DNA of 23,478 nt from Pelargonium cotyledonis (Eukaryota; Streptophyta; Magnoliopsida; Geraniales; Geraniaceae). Location: positions 1 through 23,478 of the forward strand of contig JAYMTA010000874.1 of NCBI GenBank assembly GCA_036897625.1, written 5' to 3'. The position numbers and the translations under genes were made by a program. Of this stretch, positions 1 to 10,500 are shown in pieces; within the stretch, counting starts at the first letter, position 1; every line of letters starts with the position of its first letter. The notes beneath the pieces are model-generated. The model was not told the origin of the DNA. It worked only from the letters and a program-made list of their open reading frames with translations, and ran no database searches.

Positions 1-939
1 GCTTGCAGATCGAGCATTTATCAAATGAAATTTTTATTCATCAGTCCAATTATATAAAAAAGATCTTAAAGCGTTTATACATGGACAAATGTCACCCATT
101 AAGCTCACCAATGGTTGTCCGGTCACTTGATATAAATAAAGATTGTTTTCGCCCCAAAGATAATGATGAAGAAATTCTTGGTCAGGAAATACTTTATTTA
201 AGTGCAATTGGTGCATTAATGTATCTCGCTAATAATACAAGACCAGATATAGCATTCTCGGTAAAATTATTAGCAAGACATAGTTCTGCACCAACCCAAA
301 GGCACTGGAATGGTATTAAACATATATTCTGTTATCTTCGAGGAACAAGTGATATGAGATTATTATATATGAAAACTTCTGAATCCAAATTAATTGGATA
401 TGCAGATGCTAGATATATGTCAGATCCACATAAAGCACGGTCGCAAACAGGGTATTTATTTACATATGGTGGAACAACTATTTCATAGCGCTCAACTAAA
501 CACATTTGTAGTTACTTCATGAAATCATGCTGAGATTATAGCACTTCAAGAGGCAAGCAGAGAATGCGTGTGGTTGAAAATGATGATTCAACATATCCAA
601 GAAACATGCGGCGTTAAAATGATAAAAGAGAGTTCAACAATGATATACGAAGATAATGCTGCTTGTATTTCACAAATCAAGGGAGGCTACATTAAAGGAG
701 ATCGAATCAAGTACATTTCTCTAAAGTTCTTTTCTACGCATGAACTTCAAAAGAATGGTGACATAGATGTCCACCAGATTCGTTCAAGCGAGAATCTAAC
801 ATATCTCTTCACAAAGTTTTTACCAACTAAAACTTTTGAACAACTGGCACGCAAGATTGGGCTACGTCGTCTCAGATTGAGGGAGAGAAATAAATACGCG
901 CTGCACTTTTTTCCTTCGTCTAGATTTTTATCCCATTGA
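1..939 (+). pseudogene. Decayed Ty1/copia pol: end of reverse transcriptase plus RNase H
   Basis: This is the C-terminal part of a copia polyprotein, which makes and processes retrotransposon cDNA. The first frame (3-488) carries the copia RT/RNase H junction signature LMYLANNTRPDIAF and then the RNase H stretch YADARYMSDP...SQTGY. The expected tryptophan after TTIS is a TAG stop (486-488). The frame then shifts, and 541-870 continues in another frame with EASRECVWL, YEDNAACI and a degenerate KYISLKFFSTHELQ block, ending in the usual tail before the polypurine tract. At least one nonsense change and one frameshift make it non-functional. The 5' part and 5' LTR lie outside the window. Family identification is firm; the subfamily is unknown. 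Confidence 0.92.
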
Positions 940-1021
940 ATTTTTTCTGACAAGGTTTTTAACGAGACAGTACTGATGCGTACAAAATTCAAGAAAATGT
1001 GTACTTTTAGTTATGGATATC

Positions 1022-1031
1022 CAAGGGAGAG
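1022..1031 (+). other. Polypurine tract of the copia element
   Basis: A purine run (caagggagag) lies immediately before TGTTG of the LTR, where the plus-strand primer of an LTR retrotransposon is expected. About 90 bases of untranslated sequence separate it from the end of the RNase H frame. Confidence 0.7.
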
Positions 1032-1285
1032 TGTTGTAAATATATTATTATATGTGTGGATATCCCCCAAAATACTTAACCATGAAGCCTATGTTTCTAG
1101 CCATTAGATCAACCTTACTTGATAAGATTGTATCTTGGCCATCCATCCTTGCTTCATGACAAAGGCAAACTATGGCTATATATATGTACCTCAATAGCTT
1201 ATGGAGAGTATCGAAAATCTCTCTAGTCATATTATATAGCTGTGTGTTGTTACTGTTTGCTCCTATTATTGTATTATTTCCAACA
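1032..1285 (+). mobile_element. 3' LTR of the copia element (254 bp)
   Basis: The segment begins TGTTG and ends CAACA, the perfect 5-bp terminal inversion typical of copia LTRs. It follows directly on the polypurine tract and RNase H remnant. It is short for an LTR but within the copia range. The 5 bases after it (tagta, 1286-1290) would be one copy of the target duplication; the other copy is outside the window. The minus-strand frame inside it is not a gene. Confidence 0.85.
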
Positions 1286-1663
1286 TAGTATACTTTTTAT
1301 ACGGATTTCGAATAATAGTTATTTTAGTTCAGATATGGATTTAAGAAAATATACAAAATCTCTTACCGAACAACTATCTGTCATCCAAATATTCATTATC
1401 TAAACGAATCTATCAGGTAATTCTGGATTGGATAAACGGTTAATAGAAATTTTTGCACTATCCCTAATTGTAGCATGTCACGTCAGCAAGTTATCACAAG
1501 AAGAGAAGATTAAAAAAAGAAGAGTCCGGCCCAACGAGGTTCTACCAGCTTTCCAGCCCAATAGTCGCAGCCCAATCTTCGTCTTCTTGTGTGACGCATT
1601 TCACCAGACAAAAAGAGGAGACGCAGAGGCCAATTCATTGAAGGAAGATTTGGGAGTTAGTTA
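1286..1663 (+). promoter_or_regulatory. Upstream region and 5' leader of the unknown gene at 1664
   Basis: These 378 bases separate the copia LTR from the first start codon of the next gene. No clear TATA box or core motif could be fixed. The 3' half is purine-rich (gaagagaag runs near 1499-1525), as in many plant leaders. It contains the upstream frame 1428-1664. Confidence 0.4.
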
Positions 1664-1664
1664 A
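1428..1664 (+). other. Possible upstream ORF (78 codons) abutting the main start codon
   Basis: An open frame runs from ATG at 1428 to TAA at 1662-1664, so its stop overlaps the main start as TAATG. The protein has no recognised motif and is rich in basic residues. If transcription starts upstream of 1428 it would act as an upstream ORF and could lower translation of the main frame. If the transcript starts further down it is irrelevant. Nothing in the sequence fixes the transcription start. Confidence 0.25.
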
Positions 1665-4600
1665 TGGTGATGGAGTCGAGCCCTAGCTTGAGTCCATCAC
1701 CATCACCTTCACCATCACAATCTCCACTACCACAATCTGTAGCAAGGCTGTGGAGACCGGCAGCTCAAAGAAATATCCGAAACCAGTGGTCAAAATTGGC
1801 ATCTCACAAGAATCAGTGGCTCTCTACTTCTTCTTCCGGGAGATCTCATGCAACTTCTCTCGTTAACGCTTATCTTAATCACAAGTATTACACAAACCAA
1901 ATCCTTATTCGCATTGAACTGTTGTAAAAATTGTGATGCTTATTTTATGAATTGAATTTGATGCAGATACATGGATTCGGTGGAGATGGGTGCTCTGAGA
2001 GACATGCCTAACATTAAAACAAAAGCTTGTCAAAAGTTGCTGAAGCAGCTGGTAATTTAGCTGAGAGACATGCTTATTAAGCAATGCATTGCTTGTTTCT
2101 GCTGCAATCTAATAGGGAACTAGTAAAAACTTCGTGAAACCTTTTGCCTTTGTTAATTTATTGTTACATTTTAGTTTTGCCACAGCCTTACGGAATCCGG
2201 AATAGTTGTTTTTAAGTTAATGAATAAACATTGTAGTTTAGTGAACCTAAGGCATTCTGACTGAACAGTTGAAAATTTGTAACTTCAAATTAATTGGGAA
2301 TTGTGACCGGACCAGATTTGTTGTCCAGGAGTTTGTGCTAAAAAAACTATAGAACATGTTGGCAAGTACCTCTCACCAACCTATGCTATAATGTATCATA
2401 TAAGTGTTTGTGTGGTAAGACACAATGATTAATAAACTGTTCAGTTTATACCAAAACATTTAGGGATTGCGCTATACTTTTCAATATGTGAACAGCTTTT
2501 TGCCCCAACCTTTAAATATGTCCATGAATCTAAAATAACCTGTACCGACAATTGCCTAATCTCCATTCACAGTGATTGAATATTTCTTTCAGGAACTTCA
2601 TTGGAGCAAACTTTTATCATCTTACAAGGATATGGTATGCAAACTTACAATGTTATATGATCTCCATTTAAAATCCGAAGACATCTTTAGTCTTCACTTG
2701 TAAATTTTGCTGCATTAGGAATAATTTTCTACATGAAAACTTCATATTCTACTTGTAAAACTGAGATCCTATAAAACCCAATTGTTTCTCTATAAATATC
2801 TAAATTTTAGTATAACTAAAACATATTGAGAGTGAGAGATGAATTCATAGGTCTTCATATATATATTAAACTTGTGCACACTACCTGCTAACTATAATAC
2901 TTGTGCTAACACCTCTTTGGTTGATATGGCCTGCTGCATGACCATTTTTTAATACTTTATTCTAAACCATTCAACATTGAAGTGTAGAGTTTACTATAGC
3001 TTACTACTTAGCAATGTGTGACCCATTCTTTTCCTCATGTATGCTAAACACTATCATGTATTCTTGTTAAGCTTATCTCTTCTTTTGTAGCATTGAAAGA
3101 ATATGATGTTTAAATTAATGAGCTAATGATTGTTTTAGCAAGAAACCATTAACAAATGAAAATAATTGGACATGTTTGACACCTCTTCTAGGTTGTCACT
3201 GCATGTATCAGATGAGAGTATCCTGAACTCTATTAGCTCCCAAGATTGTTGGTAATTTTCAATCTTTATTATGTGTTGCTGTATTCTGAATGATGCGAAA
3301 GCAGTCTTTCTACGCTGAATTGTGTGAATTATATTAATTGTATTAGTTATGATATTCTATCTGTAGGTTGCAGTTGTCATTCACATGGTCAACACCTGTA
3401 GGTCCATGAAATGTTTCCTAAACGCCACTAGTCCAGTGCTACAATTTTCTAGTTTTTCTGAGGACAAGAATGGCAGTGGTGATGGTGGCGGTATCCCAGT
3501 CTTTGTATTCTGGTCAATCTCTTCATTCGGTGTGTGCTTATCTGGATACCATCAATACAGTATTTATCACCCATAGAGTTCCATGATTTCACTTTATTTT
3601 GATTATGAAGAAGAAGATAATAGTTTTAGGCATCAATTTTACATAGAAATTCATAATTATGAACTTTTTAATCATTAAAGCATTCTCCATTTGTCCTAAA
3701 ATGAGTGTCTTGTGTTCCTTTTGTGGGGTAAACTTAAGGATAAGGGAGTTTTCCACCCATATACTCTCTTTGCATTTGATGTAACAAACTTAAGGAGTTT
3801 GAACTATGGGTATGATTGGTAATTCACGCATGACTATCATCCTATAAGAGAACGAGGACACATTTTGGGACTATTTTATTTTTTTTTAGAAATAAGAAGC
3901 GTTTTGGGGTGAAAGGAGTAATATTTATTTTAAAAATGAGGACTTTATAAAATCATACTGGATAGAGTTGGGATTGCTTTGGAGATGATATGAGTAGATT
4001 ACTAGTTGCAGATCGCCCAAATTAGGAATCCTTGTGTATACAGTGTCATACTTCTTCAGTGACGTGCATACGATGATTTAAAATGCATTAGAATACCACA
4101 AAATTAAAATATAACAATATCTGACTTATGCTACAAATATTTAGCGACCCAATCACCCAATGGATGTTTGGCCAGATTAAAAAGACAGTTTAGTGAGATG
4201 AGGGAAACAGTTTACAATTTTATTTAATAAGTAAATAGATAACATGATATGTTTCTGAAGCATCACACAAAACCCTTTCTAGATATAGAAGATCGAGACA
4301 ATTTGAAGAGGTTTGAATGATGGAGGCTTTACCAATTGTCTTGGTATTCGTTAAAGAACATGTATGAAAAATATTGTATGGTGTAGGTGGTTTTCCATGA
4401 TTCAAAGGAAGCATAAGTGTAAAATGTCAGTATTAATTCACATTACACAAGTTTTGGACTAACATTGTAGGATATAGCATTTATAAATTTTTCAAAATTC
4501 AATTATAACTATGTTCTAACAATGACAGAGAAACTAGCCGAAGAGCTTGTTGAGATGTATGTAACGGAGCTAAATTTGAAGGTAAAATTCATTTTTGTTT

Positions 4601-6554
4601 TGGTTATGATGAATTCTCTCTTCTTTGGTCACGATATTTATTACTTGGTGTATATTATGTCTTGGGCAGAGGTTGATTGTGCTAAAGTTAGTCTCTATTA
4701 GCTGTGAAGCTTCACAAGTTCAGGACTTATGTTGGATGGATGAGTTATATGCTGGAGAATTTGACGACCTAAGTGCTTGCGGCTTGTTTTCCAAAGAATC
4801 TTGTGAGCCAATTCCCCCGAGGTTGATGAGCCTAAAATCTACCTCACCTGTTGATCAATGTAGTAATCAAACAAATCGTGAGATTTTGCAGGTATTCAGT
4901 TCATCACTGTATTCATTTGATGGGTTATATTTAATTCTATATATATATCTAAAAAATAATACTTCCCCCGTCTCAAAATGAGGGTCCTGTTTGTCTTGCA
5001 TACTTGTCCCAAAATGAATCCTCTTTCTCTTTATAGGAAGTTAGTTATGTATGAAATACCAAAAAGTATCTTGTAATAAGTTAGTATTGCTCGAGTTTGG
5101 CACAACACATATCTTGGGTGATACAAAATGAAATACACAACACTTATTGACTTCTCTTTATTTTTCTCATGATGAAAACCAAGATACTCATTTTGAGATG
5201 GATGGAGTAATATATATAACATACAGAGTTTGATAGGTAAAATTTAGTATTACTAATGTGAATGTCATTGATTCAAGTCCCAATTGGATCTTTTATTTGT
5301 CTCTCTAAAATTATTGTGGTAATGATGATTTTTTTCTTCCAAATATTAGTGGTGTGAATATGAAGTCAAATCTGAAAATGAAATAAATTAGTGGTATGTT
5401 TTCAAGAAAAAGGTTTTTATTTTTATTTTTTGCCTCGATAACTGTTGGCAGCGATTGGAAGTAATTTTGGCCACAGATGGCTGTGCAACTTGGTGGTGTG
5501 AGTCATCGATGTTGTTTAACTACAGTGGTGCTTACTGGTGAAGGATAGTGTCACCTTAATGAGAGAATGGTCACTGTAGCAATGCGTGAGGCAGGTCACA
5601 AAGGGCATGCTGGCGAAGAGGAAAACAACCACGCTGGTGTCACTAGAATGTGAGTTGGAGCTTCACTGAAGGAGACACCTATAAAATAAAAAGAATATAA
5701 AAGAAGACTAGCAATATCAGTTCATCACCATCACCACCTAATACAAAGATGGTTAGTTTGTTGCTAGCGTAAAAACAGCTTAAAAAAAGTTGAAGGAGAA
5801 GAATAGCAAGTAGCAACCATTCGAAAGAAAGGTTATGGAGAAAAAAGATGGTAGGGTTAGCTTGTGTATTAGATATTTCCCCTCGCATGCAAAGTATGAA
5901 CTCTTACATGTGCGAGAAGAATAAAAATATATGAGAAAGAAGTATTAGAGGAAATAAAATTTTGAAATGTTCACGAAATCTTGCAGAAAGGAACCATGTG
6001 AAAGCTTCAAGACGGAGAAGGAGGCTTTGAAATTGAAATCGGAACCATGTGAATGTTCTCCCTTGATTGATCTTATTCTTTCATGATAATTTTTTCTAGA
6101 TATTCATCCAGTGAACTGTACAATCTATTTGTAGACTAGAATAGAGTTCTATTCCGTTTCGGTAAAGAATAATAAGTTATCTAATTATCTATAAGATGTT
6201 CAAATGTAATTCTAATTAGATCTGGGATCCAGCATTGCTATATTTAACTGATCTTTGTAATATGCTGTACATCACCGGATGAGTTAAATGGTATTATAAC
6301 CATTGGTGATTAATAAAGTTCTTTATATTTATCTGAAGTGTGAAATTACCATGGTTTTCAGGTCTATCTAACTACATGGCTTGCAGAGGTGGGCATAGAT
6401 ACTCATAGGTAAGTCTTGAAACTAACATTGTACCGTGCATTGACATTTTTGTTTAGATGTACTCCTGTTCCAATTCGCTTTTTGTTCAATGCATTGCAGG
6501 GTTGCCGAAATATTTGCAGTTATTGGGGAGGAAATGCATATAAACCTTGCATAA
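1664..6554 (+). CDS. Conserved plant protein of unknown function, 295 aa, eight exons
   Basis: Exons by splice sites and phase: 1664-1884, 1967-2051, 2593-2634, 3367-3529, 4529-4581, 4670-4891, 6362-6408, 6500-6554. All introns are GT-AG and the joined frame is 885 nt ending in TAA with no break. The N-terminus (residues about 4-24) is a Ser/Pro run, followed by the basic stretch SVARLWRPAAQRNIRNQWSK. Later landmarks are a Gly/Asp-rich loop and IPVFVFWSISSF near 158-170, a cysteine-containing acidic block (CWMDELYAGEFDD, about 205-217), and a C-terminal part with LTTWLAEVGIDTHR. There is no signal peptide or membrane helix. I recall similar plant proteins but no assigned function. ATG at 1670 is an alternative start two codons downstream. 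Confidence 0.85.
2052..2592 (+). other. Intron 2 of the unknown gene
   Basis: AT-rich intron, GT at 2052 and AG at 2591-2592. I see no repeat or embedded gene in it. Confidence 0.75.
2635..3366 (+). other. Intron 3 of the unknown gene
   Basis: AT-rich intron bounded by gtatgc and ctgtag. I see no coding or repeat structure. Confidence 0.75.
3681..3920 (+). mobile_element. Degenerate Stowaway-like MITE in intron 4 of the unknown gene
   Basis: The left end near 3684-3708 reads ctccatttgtcctaaaatga then gtgtc, close to the Stowaway end CTCCCTCCGTCCCAAAATGAGTGTC. Two candidate right ends exist: gaggacacattttgggact (3854-3872) and ttttggggtgaaaggagta (3902-3920), both resembling the inverted complement. 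Stowaways are short non-autonomous Tc1/mariner elements with TA target duplications. The ends have diverged, so the limits are approximate. Confidence 0.55.
3921..4528 (+). other. Rest of intron 4 of the unknown gene
   Basis: AT-rich intronic sequence from the MITE to the acceptor at 4527-4528. The minus-strand open frame in 4220-4414 has no recognisable protein features. Confidence 0.6.
4962..5207 (+). mobile_element. Stowaway MITE in intron 6 of the unknown gene
   Basis: This 246-bp element lies between two TA dinucleotides (4960-4961 and 5208-5209). Its left end cttcccccgtctcaaaatga and the reverse complement of its right end, ctccatccatctcaaaatga, match at most positions including an unbroken TCTCAAAATGAG. 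This is the classic Stowaway terminal inverted repeat with the TA target duplication. It has no coding capacity, and the gene's splice sites are unaffected. Confidence 0.82.
5210..6361 (+). other. Remainder of intron 6 of the unknown gene
   Basis: About 1.15 kb of intron after the MITE. The part around 5430-5680 is less AT-rich than its surroundings (ggcagcgattgg, tggtggtgtgagtc), suggesting an old insertion I cannot classify. The rest is ordinary AT-rich intron ending in ttttcag at 6361. Confidence 0.5.
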
Positions 6555-7574
6555 GCTGGCTTAGGCTTAGGCTTAGGCTTAGCTTTCTAGTAACAGAACT
6601 TTGTATTTTTTTTGTTTTGGCTGAGGGGGTAATTTTAGTAACTTGATGCATATTATTTTTTTTTTTTGATAATGATGCATATTAATGATTTGAGTGTAGA
6701 TTGAATCCAGTTAAATTGAAGATTTATAATGTTCATCAACTTTCTCACCCAATTAAGTTTATTCTTCATTGTTAGAGCTAATCATGAAGTGCAACTGATG
6801 AACATATCATGCATTAAAGACACTTATTTCACTGTTCATGTACATTTTCAAAAATAAAAAAAAAAAAAAAACAAAGAAGAATTACGAAATCAACTGTACA
6901 ACAAAGTGTGGACAGATAACCTTAAAAAAAATATATAAATAAAAGTGTAGACAGATAAAAATAGATTCATATTCACATACATGTGACTTATATAGTAAGA
7001 CCAGGAACTCTCTGATAGATAAATATGGAAAAACATTGCAATATCATTACCAACAATACTTGCAATACATATACTCGAGTAAATAATTGATTTTCAACAA
7101 TTCATTCTCATTTATAATTTTGGAGATGATGTACAAAATGATAAAAATCAAAGAGCTGTCTTTTTTCACATTTGATTATGCATAGCCGTTGCCGTGCTTC
7201 ACAAGAAAGCACTAAATTAGGTTGTCATCAACTGAAGATGCAGAAACTAATTCCATGGTAGAAATCGGTAGCCATTCGATGCTCTGTGCTAGTTTTAGGC
7301 TACTTTCCAGGCGTCTGAGAAACTGCAGTTACTATTCACAGAGAACATTAGTAATAGACTGCATCAAATTATCACAACTGCAATGTATCTAAGGTCATGG
7401 AACGCCCTACTCCCTAGCAAACACCAAAACGGATGATTCGTATATCCATAATTCAACATATATGCACGTGTGCACGTGCGCATGTACTTTTCAATTTTCC
7501 CTTGGTTTCTGTATAAAATCTTATTCCAATGCCATCTTGAATTTACAGGACAAAATAAATTATGGCTTCCAAAA
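6555..7574. other. Convergent intergenic region
   Basis: About 1 kb between the stop codons of the unknown gene (+) and the PPR gene (-). It should hold both 3' UTRs and polyadenylation sites. It contains T-run and A-run tracts (6655-6667, 6856-6872) but no recognised gene or element. Confidence 0.7.
6558..6582 (+). repeat. Short (GGCTTA) tandem repeat, four units
   Basis: Four perfect GGCTTA units lie four bases after the stop codon of the unknown gene, in its presumed 3' UTR. The unit differs from the plant telomere repeat TTTAGGG. Confidence 0.9.
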
Positions 7575-10500
7575 CTAACCTGACTTCTTTTTCGTAAGCA
7601 AGTTCTTGTACTTCTCCAACACCTTCGTTTTCTCATCCAGTCGGCCCAACTTCTCATACGCATCAGCCACATTCTGTACTATTGATGCATCTGGAGGTAC
7701 CCGACTTAAAGCTTCAAGGCCTTTGAAAAGCTGTAGAAAATACAGTAACAACAAATAGGTATGTTCATCCATTAGAAAGTAATTGAATTATAAACTCCAT
7801 GGAATAGATAATAATGAACTGGATATTAATATAACATGATCAGATAAGAAAAATAAAATAAAAAAAAACTGAAGTGTTTCCCTTTACTTAGTCTGAGATC
7901 AATGAACATCTCTATCAGACCCTTAACTGAAGAAATAAAAAAAAAGGCTAGAGGAGGTTATGGTAGAAGCTAGATATAAAACCAATAACCCATTAGAAGC
8001 GATACACAAAAACAAACTTCTTAAGCATTATTAAAGCAAATTTATTCTTGCAAGATGAGGGACACATTAAAAAATTTTCTTGTAGGCACGTCTTTTTTTT
8101 AGTAAGAGAAACATGATTGCTATGTGGCCAAAAAGTTAGGCCTGGATAGTAACTTTTAGACTTTTAGCAGTCACAGATAGTTGGCAGCACATTTTGGCAT
8201 TTAAAACAGTAGGAGGCACTATCTTTCTCTTCCTCCAGTCTTAATATCTTCTTTTAGAAAGACATTATTGACTTAAAACAGCAGCAACAGTGTTTTTGAC
8301 AGACCATTCTAGTAACTGATACAGGAAGAAGGCAGTTATGTAATCTATAAACCTACAGGCTCGACACTAAAGTTTAAAATGAAGAATTGTTTTAGCATAT
8401 GAGTACAATAAAAACAATGACACTGACAGTAAAGAATAGAATACCTTAACAAGTTTCTGATGCATATGGTTCCGATAGTATATAGATATAATACATTGGC
8501 ATAAACTCCAAGGCACTGAATTTAGATTGGGGAAGATCATCATAATCCAAAACCGGTGTGCTTCATCTGCTCTGTTGTCCATGTCTAAAGCGTGTATCAA
8601 TTGCCTATATGTTGCCATTGTGGTTCCTTGCCCCTTGCTTAGCATCCACTTAATTACCTAGAAAAATTTAAACAAAGAGACATAATGGTCAGGTAAAATC
8701 ACAACAATCCTTTCCAGTGTGAGGCAAGTGGCATAGAGGAAGATTAAAAATGCCCACGCCAAATGGCAATTTCCAAAAAACTAACTGAAACTATCTTCAA
8801 GTGCATATAAGGTGAGAGACAGAAAAAGATAAAAATGCTGATACCTGGATAATTTTATGCCACTGTTGTTCCTCTTCAAGAACAAGCAATGCCCTCTTCA
8901 GTAATGCAATAGGAAATTTCTCCTCACTAGCAACTAAGGTGTCAAGAGTACCATAAACATCTTCTTTACTGTCCTTGAGATCACAAAGCTACATAGCAGG
9001 AGCTGTTTTAGCAACTTACATGATATTCATAACATTACATACTATGGTCATATCCATTATCAAGAAATCTTTCTCTGAGCACCAATGGAATTCGAAATTG
9101 TAATCACATGATTTTGATGGATTCGTAGGATTAAGTACTTCATAGAACACTTCAATCTATAAATGTCCCGAGTTCATTCATATAGATCATTAGATCAGTG
9201 GTGATCAAATGTTTAAAAATACCAGTGAAACTGAATGTGCATCTATACAATGAGCTAAGCATGTTTAGTAACAATAACTATTTTGACCAGATAACTCAAG
9301 ATGCTACAAACAGAAAACTATAAGTAAGTGCTTTACTTTGCAGTACAAGACTAGAAAAACTTGCCCATGAGAGTCAGCCGAGTTGACAACCCATAATAGA
9401 ACCAGGTTGGACCAGGCTGATAAGGATACGCGTACACCAAATCATGGCCTCTGTTCCCTCCACCCATGCACTGCCACATGGCAAGTGTAGCCTCTCCACA
9501 AATCACCAGATCCCGCCCCTTGGAATTGTCTGATCCACATCAGATCAGACCAGATTTCAACCTGTCTGACCGGTCCGGTCCAAATTAAGCCAAAATTATT
9601 TTAAATAATTCTGATCGGAGCATTTTATCCCAAATAAACCGATTTCAGCACAAATTCGTAAGCCATTTTTACCTTATTTAAACCCCATTTTGCCTCGTAA
9701 AGGTCACTAAATGGATTCAATCCATCTGAACTCATTTTTGTCACTTTCGGGACCTAATTCCGATCCCTCGGGGGTCTATTCAAATATTCCCACCAATATT
9801 ACCTATGCACGCCTAGTGGTCCTGAACCCCTAATGGTGCTATGTGATGACTTCCACTACATGTGACCCACGCCTAGGCTGCTGCTGCTCTCAAATGGGTC
9901 TCACACCCCTCATAAGCCCTCCAACGTTTCACACATGAGAACTCCAACACTTCATTCGCCAACGCATGACACCTCCAACAACTCATGCGCCTCCTCATGG
10001 GACCTCAAAACTTCATGAACCCTACGCATGAGACCTTCATAGTTCATCCTTGGAAAGCCTCCTCATAATATCTCAATGCTTCATGAGCCCATCGCGGGAC
10101 CTTCATGTACACCTCCCATAGTTATTTACGGCGCAAGGCGCAAACCCCTTCTGGAGCCATGGCGTGCGCCTTTTAAAAACACGGCGCTTATATATATATA
10201 TATATATATATGTGCACATTTAATAAATTATCATGCTAAAAAATTATGCAAACCAGTTAATGATAAAATTGATATAATTTATAAAAGTCATTATCATTAC
10301 GCCAAAGATCTAAAACGAAATGTGAAACGTTAAATCTAAATATCTTAGTATTCATCATCTTCAAAAAGAGAACTATTTTGATGCTCTTATCTTGCTATTT
10401 TGCTGCTGTTGGTGTTCTTTTGCTGTTTTAGTGCTTTACAGTAACCATAAATAAGGACTACAATATATTTTTTTCATTGTTGTTTTTGTTTCTGGGATTG

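Noticed and set aside
6558..6582. Telomere-like repeat
   Set aside because: The unit is GGCTTA (the nematode telomere unit in permuted form), only four copies, and not the plant TTTAGGG; treated as a microsatellite.
7364..7672. 102-codon minus-strand frame
   Set aside because: Shadow of the last PPR exon in another frame, running into the 3' UTR.
9933..10056. CRISPR-like array
   Set aside because: Units are contiguous tandem copies without unique spacers, inside a plant intron.
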